Positions 56,701 to 64,000 of a DNA stretch of 64,000 nt are shown here, in pieces. The position numbers and the translations under genes were made by a program. The notes beneath the pieces were generated by a model that was given only the letters and a program-made list of their open reading frames with translations, was not told where the DNA came from and searched no databases. How positions within the stretch are numbered: the stretch's first letter is position 1; each line of letters begins with the position of its first letter. This DNA comes from Edaphochlamys debaryana (lineage: Eukaryota > Chlorophyta > Chlorophyceae > Chlamydomonadales): assembly GCA_016858145.1 (NCBI GenBank), contig JAEHOE010000138.1, positions 279,118 to 343,117 of the forward strand. The letters run 5' to 3'.

Positions 56701-59700
56701 ATCCGCCCTCCTCCCCTCCCTCCCCCCCCTCACCCCAGCTGGTGTCCCGCCTGCGGGGGCAGCTGGAGGCCCCCCCTCCCGGCCGCTCACTGCACTCCTT
56801 CAGCGGAGCCCTGCACCTAGCGCCGCCGCCGCCGGGGGGGCCCTGGGCGCAGCCGCTGGGGGCGGGGGCGGCGGCCTCACACGCCCTTACGCCTCCAGCC
56901 CAGCCCCTGCCCGCCGCGGAGGGGGGGCGGGGGCAGGGGCAGTCGGGGGCGGAAGCGGCAGCCGCACACGGAGGGCCCCCGGACGGCTCGGCGCAGGGGC
57001 CTGGGGAAGCGAAGGCTGCGGCGGGAGCAGGTCCAGGCCCGGGCCCAGGCCCAGGCCCGGATCCAGGCCCAGGCCCAGGCCCAGGCAGTACGGTGGCGAT
57101 CAGCATGGATCACATGCTGCTGCGGGGCTGCCAGCTGATGAACACGGGGTGAGGGGGGGAGGGGGAGGGAGGGAGGGGGGAGGGGAGGGGAGGGGAGGGG
57201 GGTGCACGACCTGATCCGGGCGAAAGGGGGGTGCAGAGGGAAGGGGAAAGGGGGGAAGACGGGGGGGGGGGGGGTGACAGGGGTGTCAGGGCGAGTCTGC
57301 ATGTCAGCCGTGTCTTCCATACGGGGGCAAAGGGAGGGGAGCGGGGGGACCCGGGGGAGGGCCTCTGCAAGGGAAGGCCTGGGTTCCTGCACTTAGAGGT
57401 GGGGGGCAGGCCCCGTCCTCCCCTGCGGGCTTCCCGTCCCCCACCTGAAATGCAGAGGCGCAGGCCTATCTCCCGCAGCCGCAAAACGGGAGGCGTTGCG
57501 CCCTACTTAGGCCCGGGGGTTGAAGGGCGGGTGTGCGATGCGGGGCTTAGGGATACGACATCTGTGGGATGTCGGTGTCCGCAGCGTGGGACCGGTCGGG
57601 GCAACGGCGCCCGCAGCGCCTCCAAACGCTCATGGCTCATGGCTGCAGCGCCTCGTCACCTGGAGAGAGCGTGGAGACCGCAACACCGCTCAGCGCGCAG
57701 GGGGGCATGGTCGGTCTCAGTCGAGGCGGGGGGCAGGCCGCCCGGAGGGAGGGAGGCGGGCTGCCCCCCGCCTCGACCGAGACCCACCATGCACCCCTGC
57801 GCGCTGAGCGGTGTTGCGGTCTCCACGTTGTCCCCAGGTGACGAGGCGTTGCAGCCTACGTACGCCCTCTGGCGCTCGCTCAGGCCCTTGATCTCAATCT
57901 CAATGACGACCGATGCGGGCCCGCCGCTTGTCGTGATCCGGCTGTGGCCCTGCTCCCAGCGCTCAGTCAACTCATCGTGCCCCCCGCCCCCCCCCCCCCC
58001 CACACGCAATCCTCACGAGCTGACTTCACACACCTCTCTCCTGATAGCTATGCCATTTTTTCGCCTCCATGCCCTCCCCTCCTCTCCCCTCCCCTCACAG
58101 CCACTTCTATCCGCCTGGACCGCACCTCTGCGTCTCGTGCTCCGTGTGTGTGCCCTCCGCCGTTGCGCCAACCAGACGTGGCGCTTCTCTCTACCCTTCC
58201 CCTCACTCCCCCTCAACCCCCCCCCCCTAATCCCCCTTATTATCCCCCTAACCCCCCTCCCAAACTCCCTTTACCCCTTTCATCTCCCCCCCTACACCCC
58301 ACCCCCCCCAACCCCCAACCCCACACACACCAAGCCCCCTAACCCCCCGTTCCTCCAAAGCTACGGCCTGGGACTGGCGGGGAGGGGGGTCAGGCCGCAC
58401 GTACGGCGCTGCGCGGGACGCCAACGGAGGCCTGGTCAGGAGCAGTTCAGGGGGGGCACATCCCCCCGCACAGATGGCGCCCCACCTCCACTGCACTTGT
58501 CCAGGTCCCCCTTGGTGTCCAGCAACGCCCTGCGTGTTTGTTACCAAAGTTCTGGGGTGGTTGGCACCGTCAGGGGGGGGGGGGTAAAAACATTAGTTCC
58601 ATACACCACCCCTCAAAAGTTCCGACCCCTCCGACCCCCCCCCCCCCCCCCCACCCCCCCCCTTGCCGTACACTGCACACACTGCCGTACATGGCCATAA
58701 TGTAACCCATTTCCCTCAACTTTTGTGCCAATCGGCTGCGCTTCGTGTGCGCTACTGCCTTGCGCGTGAACCGGAAGCGTCGATGAGGCTTGGGTCCTGT
58801 CCATTGACCATCCCCGCGTCAATGGACCACTCTCCGGTACCTTGCATCCGCGCTATTCATGCCCTATGCCTCCTAAATGATGAGCTACGGCCATAATAGT
58901 ACATCCGGACGTCTAGCAGCGGTGGCAGTGCCGGTCGTGACGTGTCCCACGCGCGGACATGCCGACATGTGGCACCCGCAGCCACCCTTCGACCACCATC
59001 CCTATGGTCTGTGGTGCTCAGGCACACCCACGATTCAGCCTCTCCTTGATACCACGCGTTTACGCAAGGAAAGGGCCCTTGGGCTGCGTCAGACCGCTGT
59101 GACAAAAGTTCGGACGGGAGCTGTACAAAAGTTCGGGACCCCCCTCGCCCCCCCCAACTTTGAGGGCTCATAACTTTTTTCTTACCCCCTCAATTTCTAT
59201 TCTGAAAGCGGCTTTGGGCTCCTCTTGTCGAGCTCTCCAAAGTTAAAGCGTGGTGTATATTTTTACATTTCCTGCCCCCCCCCCCTGGCACCGTTGCACC
59301 CTAGTCACGTGCGTCCCGCGCCCGGGCTCCCCGTTTGTCACTAATTTGATTCGTGTGCGGCCGAGCGTTGCGATGCGTCAACCCTGCCCCCTCCATGCCC
59401 TCCCCTCCGCCCCCCTCCCTCACAGCCACTTGCGCCGCCTGGGCCGCAACTCTGTGACTCATGCTCGTGCTGTGCGGACCCCTTCCGTTGCGCCCTCCTG
59501 ACGGCACCCTTCTCTGCACCCCCCCGCTTCCCCCCCCCCATCTTCCGCCCCCCCCCCAGCTACGCCCTGGGTCTGGCTGTGTACTGCGGCCCCCAGTCCC
59601 GCATTCAGATGAACGCATCTCCGCCCCCCAACAAGGTAGGGAGGTAGGGAGGAAGGGGGGAGAGGAAGGGAGAGGGAGAGGGGGGAGGGGACAGGGGAGC

Positions 59701-62700
59701 CGGGGGCCCCAAGCCACGTTCCACGCCGACCCAGCCCAACCCTCACAACCGCAGATTGGGTCGTACGACCGTTTCCTCAACCGCCAGATTGCCGTACTCT
59801 TGCTCATCCAGGTGGGTGGGTGTCACCGTACGCCAGCCAGTGCCCCTCCCAACTTTTTCCCCCGTCCGCACGCGCCCCATGCAATGCACACACCCCCCAT
59901 ACCTACTACAACCCCACCCCCCCACCCCCACCCTCCCAGCTCGTCCTGTCCGTGGGCTCGGCCGTGTGGTCCTGGGCCTGGCGCCGCAGCGTGGGCCTGG
60001 CCCGGCCCCACCTGGGCCTGGCCGACCCCGCGGCGGGCAACTGGGGGCCCGCCGGGGCCTACATCCCCCTGCTGTCGGTCACCTTCTGGATCCTGTACAG
60101 GTGGGGGCGGGGGGAGGGAGGGGGGTGGGGGCGCGGTTCGGCTGAAAGCTTCAGTTCAGTTGGCACAAGGTTGTCGGCCCCCCGCCTCTGACTCTGGATT
60201 CAACCCCCGCCTTACCCTCCGCCAGTACCGGTATGCCCCCTGACTCCCTTCCTCTCCCCTCCTCTTCCCCCTTACCCCCCCCCCCCAGCTACCTGGTCCC
60301 CATCTCCCTCTTTGTGTCCATGGAGCTCGTCAAGGCCGTACAGGTGGGGGGACGAGAGATCAGATGCAGATCCGAGATCCATGCCGGGTCAATGAGGAAA
60401 AGCCCCTTCCCCCCTTCCCCTGCCTCCTGTCACCCCTTCTCCTCATGGCCCATCCTTCCTCTCCACCCCCCCCCTCGGCCCTCAGGCGTTTGTGTTTGTG
60501 GGCGCAGACCCCGCCCTCTCGGAGGAGGCGGGGGCGGACCCAGAGCCCCCCCCAGCGGCGGGGGAGCGGGCGGGGGCGGGGGCGGGGGCAGGGGCCGAGG
60601 GCGGAGGGGGGGGTGGAGGCGGCGGCGCCAGGGGCGGAGCGGACCGCCGGAGCGCGGGCCGTGGTAGCGGGGGCGGCGCCTGGAGCCGCCTGGCCCGTGC
60701 CCGGCCGCACCGCCGGCCCCACTCCCACACGCACGCCCCGCCTCACAAGGGCGGCGGTGCTGGCGGGACGAGGGAGGCGGGGGGTGCCGGGGAGGCCCCC
60801 CCACCTGCTGCTTCGGATGCGCCCCTGCACGGCTTCTCGCGCAGCAGTGCGGCCCCCGAGGACCTGGGGCGGGTGGCGGTGGTGTTTGCGGACAAGACAG
60901 GTGGGGGGGGGGGCGAGGGAGGGGGGCAGGGGGTGGGAGAGAGGGGGGAAGCGTGTGTGTATGGGGGAAGGAGGGTGGGTGGCAGGGGTGGGAGGGAGCA
61001 CAAGAGAGGGGCACCAGACCATCATTGCGGTGGGGGCAGGCTTGCGAGGTTGGCTCCTGCCGTCCTCGGCCCCTCCCCACAACAACCCCCCCCCCTCCTA
61101 CCCCCCCCCCCCCTCCCCCCCCCACAGGCACGCTCACTCGCAACGACATGCGGCTGAGGACCTGCAGCCTGGGGGAGGGCAGGTGGGGGGGCGGAGGTGG
61201 GGGGGGAAGAGGAGGGGGAGGTGAGAGGAGGGGGAGGTGACGCATGCGGCCGGGTGGCCCCTGGTCCACACCCTTCCCCTGCTTGCCCTCCTTCCACAAC
61301 CGTAACGGCTTGCCACCCTGCCGACCCCCCCCCATCCCCCTCCCCCCCCAGGTTCGGCTCCCCCTCCGTGCGCCTGGAGGAGGCCCCCCGCCTGCGCTTC
61401 CCCGCCACCCTGGGGGCCTTCGACCCGCGGCTGGCCGAGGTGGGGGCAGGGGGAGGTGGGGGGGTGGGGGGAGGTGGGGGGTTGGGGGGTTGGGGGTTGG
61501 GGGTTGGGGAGTGGGGGGTGGGGGTTGCGGGGGAAGACGCCGCTTCGCCGCATGGGGCGGGGGGCGGGGTGGAGTGGGGGGAGGTGGGGGGGCGGCGCCT
61601 GCGTCCACTGCTGGCAGCGAGGCCTGTGACAGTCCGCACTTCCTGGCTCCGCCTTCCCGTCACTGCCCTTGTGGGCCCCCCGCCTTGCGTCCCTTGGCTA
61701 TGTACGCCCACGCCCCCTCTTTGCCCCGTCTGACCCCCACCCCTACGGTATCCACACCCCCCAGGCGGCCTCCGCGCTTCGTGCCTCGGGCGGGTGGGAG
61801 GCGGCGGTGCGCAGCGGAGGGCAGGCGGGGGCCGGCCCCTCCCCCTCTGCCCCCTCCCCTGCCCCCTCACACGCTACCTCCTCCTCCTCCCACCAGCCCC
61901 CACCGCCCCATCAGCCCCTCCCCCTGCTGGGGCGGCGCTGGGTGTCGCTCATGTCGGCCCTGTGCGTGGCGCACTCGTGCGTGCTGGAACCCGCACTCAG
62001 CGGGGGCGGGGGAGGGGGCGGGGGGGGAGGGCGGGAGCCGGTAGTGCAGGTGAGGGGGGAGCGGGGCTGTGTGTGTGTGTGAGAACAGCGAGTCGGAGGT
62101 GTACGAAGGCAGTGATGGGGAGAATGGGGCACCCCCGTCATCCGTCACGGCGGCATTCCCTCTCCCCCCCTCCCCCCCTCCCTCTCCCTCCTCAAGGGCC
62201 CCTCCCCCGATGAGGTGGCTCTGCTCCAGGGAGCCCGCCGCCTGGGCTGGGCCCTGGTGGGGAGGGACCGGGAGGGGCTCACGCTGAGGGTGCAGGCGCC
62301 CCCGCACCCCGCCGCCACGGCCCCAGCCACGGCCGCCCCTGCGGCCCCTACGGCCCCAGCCTCCGCAGCCTCGCCGCCCGCCGGGCACCCCGCCTCCGCT
62401 GCGGACGGGGAGGGCTGGGGAAGGGGCAAGGGAGGGGGCAAGGGCGGGGAGGCAACGGAGGCGACAGCGGGTGCGGACGGACAGGGGGACGCTGAGGGGG
62501 GGGCCGAGGGGGACCCCGAGGGGGTGGCCCCCGGGTCCTCCCCTGTGCTGGCGGTGCGGTGGCGGCTGCTGGCGGTGCTGGAGTTCAGCAGCGCGCGCAA
62601 GTGAGCGAGGGGGAGGTTTGGGGGGTGGTTCGTGGGTGTAGTGGCGTATGAGGGGGGGGCAGTTGGTGGTCTGGGTCACTGGTACAAAGGCGATAAGGGC

Positions 62701-64000
62701 GCGTATGGTCGAAAACCTGGGCCAAGTATGCATGGAGGGAGGATGCACGTGGTCGGATGGGTTGGTTAGATCACCTTCCCCATGCTCTACTACCCCCCAA
62801 CCTTTCTCCCTCCATTACCCCTCCCACCCCCACCCCAGGCGCATGTCTGTGGTCGCCCGCGCCCCCGACGGCTCCCTCCTGCTGCTGTGCAAGGGGGCGG
62901 ACAGCGCTCTGCTGCCCAGGCTGGTGGCACCGGCGGACCCCGCAGGGGGGGAGGGGGCGGAGGGGGGAGGGGGGGCGGAGCGGCAGGCGGCGGAGGCAAG
63001 CCTGGCGGCGTTTGCGGAGCAGGTGGGGAGGGGGGGGGGCCGAGGGGCTGCAGGTCGCCAATTCCGCTTCCCAACCCTCCCTCCCTCCTTCCCTCCCCCC
63101 ATCCCTCTTTCCCTCCCTCATGAACCCCAACCCCTGATCCCCCCCCAGGGCCTCCGCACCCTGGTGGTGGCCGCCAAGCCCCTGGCCCCCGCCGCCTTCG
63201 CGGACTGGGACCGCCGCTACCAGGCAGCGGCGGCGGACGTCGGAGGGGGAGGGGGGGGCAGAGGGGGGGGCACGAGGGGTGCGGCGCTGGACGCGCTGGC
63301 GGAGGAGCTGGAAAGCGGTCTGGGGCTGGTGGGGGTGGTGGGGATTGAGGACCGGCTGCAGGTGGGCAGGGGCGGGGATGCATGGGAAAAGGGGGGAGGC
63401 AAGGGCAGGGTGGAGGCAAAGGCAGGGACCGGAGCTGAGGGCGTGACGGGTGGGGGTGATGAGAGGAGGCAAGGGAAGAAGAGGAAAGGCACCAAAAGAG
63501 GGAAGACGCACGCACGTGCCCTTGCTTTGCACATGCCTTGCTTTGCACTTGCTCCTTGCCTCCTCCCCTCCACCCCCCCGCGCCTCACCCCAACCCTGTA
63601 TGTACCATGCCGCCTCCCCTTCCCCCCCAGGCGGGTGTGCCCGAGGCTGTGGCGGGGCTGAGGGCGGCGGGGGTGCGGCTGTGGATGATCACCGGGGACA
63701 AGGTGGGGGGGGCTCGGGGGTTGTGTGTATAGCGGGGCAGGGGTCGGGTTGCTGAGCCCTGCCGGGGTCGCGTGGGCAAAGCAAGTACAGCATCGGACTT
63801 TGCGGGGAAGGGGAGGCACCCGCACTCCATGCACATACACCGCCCCCTCCAATCCCCCCCTTTACCAACCCCCCCAGCTGGAAACCGCAGTCAACATCGC
63901 CCGCTCCGCCGGCCTGGTGACCGCCCCCCGGGACGATCAGCTGCTGGTGCTGCGGGGGGCGGAGGGGGGGGAGGCGGGTGAGGAGGGGTGGGGGGTGGGG
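53715..64000 (+). CDS. P4-type ATPase (phospholipid flippase), 3' end beyond window
   Basis: A P4-ATPase moves aminophospholipids to the cytosolic leaflet of Golgi, endosomal or plasma membranes. Exons are 53715-53987, 54104-54675, 54961-55039, 55534-55612, 55832-55884, 56079-56565, 56739-57148, 59560-59635, 59755-59811, 59940-60100, 60289-60343, 60486-60900, 61128-61182, 61352-61439, 61765-62049, 62197-62600, 62839-63022, 63149-63361, 63631-63702 and 63888 onward. All are GT-AG with matching phases. Motifs in order are SPFSGIGST (TM1-2), LDGETNLK (actuator), VPISLFVSMELVK (P4 signature in TM4), FADKTGTLTRND (phosphorylated Asp, split by an intron), SPDEVALLQGA and EFSSARKRMSV, LCKGADS (nucleotide-binding domain), and WMITGDK. 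GDGxND and TM5-10 lie outside the window. Long Gly/Ala/Pro insertions enlarge exons 2, 6, 7 and 12. Exon 6 is out of frame by one base. Confidence 0.93.
54740..54790 (+). repeat. Partial copy of flippase exon 2 end, within intron 2
   Basis: CCTACCTGTCCTTCCTGC and the following ~30 bases repeat the last ~45 nt of exon 2 (54640-54685), including the GTGGG donor. It cannot replace exon 2, because the rest of the exon is missing. Confidence 0.85.
55312..55352 (+). repeat. Partial copy of flippase exon 4 start, within intron 3
   Basis: The acceptor CCCCAG and the first 36 nt of exon 4 (SGVEDVRRHLED) occur here with one mismatch, 219 bp before the real exon (55534). After the shared part the copy runs into C-rich intron. 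Use of this decoy acceptor would shift into non-conserved sequence. Confidence 0.85.
57641..57856. repeat. ~102-bp-arm inverted repeat (MITE/foldback-like) in flippase intron 7
   Basis: The left arm 57641-57743 begins GGCTGCAGCGCCTCGTCACC, and the right arm 57755-57856 ends with its near-exact complement. About 92% of the arm pairs by eye, with an 11-nt spacer. Sequence similarity stops at the tips. There is no convincing target-site duplication. The size and shape fit a MITE or a foldback element. Confidence 0.85.
58356..58380 (+). repeat. Partial copy of flippase exon 8 start, within intron 7
   Basis: AGCTACGGCCTGGGACTGGC matches the start of exon 8 (acceptor AG at 59558-59559, then the Tyr-Ala-Leu-Gly codons) with a few substitutions. 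Upstream sequence at 58070-58200 also resembles 59390-59520, so about 1.2 kb of the intron plus the exon edge was duplicated. Confidence 0.75.

Larger units (their letters stand above)
57149..59559 (+). other. Large flippase intron 7
   Basis: This 2.4-kb intron is far longer than the others (about 90-500 bp). It contains the inverted repeat at 57641-57856, the decoy exon edge at 58356, long C/G homopolymers, a 10-bp hairpin GTCCATTGAC/GTCAATGGAC (58799-58827) and scattered AAAGTTC words (58546, 58615, 59105, 59128). I see no independent gene in it. Confidence 0.7.

Noticed and set aside
60430..61870. Long minus-strand ORFs opposite the flippase (392 and 282 codons)
   Set aside because: Pro/Arg-rich reflections of G-rich exons and introns on the plus strand, which carries DKTGT and other motifs.
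53715..64000. Other P-type ATPases (P2 calcium, P3 proton, P5)
   Set aside because: VPISLFVSMELVK, DGETNLK, SPDEVAL and the RKRMSV block are specific to the P4 family.

Overview
The window looks like nuclear DNA of a GC-rich green alga (Chlorophyta). I infer this from the very high GC content, many short exons with GT-AG introns full of poly-C/poly-G tracts, Gly/Ala/Pro-rich insertions in conserved proteins, and a TGTAA polyadenylation signal (the usual green-algal one) at the 3' end of a retrotransposon. I cannot name the species.

The main structure is an old tandem segmental duplication. Unit A (about 1-34187, left edge outside the window) and unit B (about 34481-52079) carry the same two genes in the same order: a five-exon plus-strand gene for a probable PD-(D/E)XK nuclease-like protein, then a large minus-strand gene of at least 12 exons for a protein with a caspase/metacaspase-like fold whose catalytic dyad appears to be missing. 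Because A and B can be aligned by eye, each serves as the pre-insertion reference for the other.

Unit A has gained three blocks. (1) An L1-like non-LTR retrotransposon at 786-7314, flanked by an 11-bp target duplication. Its own reverse transcriptase is broken by a 363-bp foreign insert. (2) A 12.85-kb element at 8675-21527 with 238-bp terminal inverted repeats and an 8-bp target duplication (hAT-like). Its interior is a 73-copy, 169-bp satellite with higher-order structure. It sits inside the second intron of the nuclease-like gene. (3) A 1-kb block between 24-bp direct repeats (25619-26648). Unit A also has a 50-bp foldback palindrome beside the satellite element, and a 170-bp segment that is inverted relative to B.

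Unit B has instead gained 3501 bp: the 5' end of an unrelated minus-strand gene (type II membrane protein with a PAN/apple-like cysteine module, 41361-42623), with a second 1314-bp copy of the adjacent sequence. Copy A of the caspase-like gene carries a nonsense codon, and copy B a 1-nt frameshift in a C-run.

After about 1.5 kb of unassigned sequence, the right end (53715 to the window edge) holds most of a P4-type ATPase (aminophospholipid flippase) gene. I could resolve 20 exons. All key motifs up to the P-domain ITGDK are visible, and the C-terminal part lies beyond the window. Several of its introns contain partial tandem copies of the neighbouring exon edges, and one contains a large perfect-stem inverted repeat.
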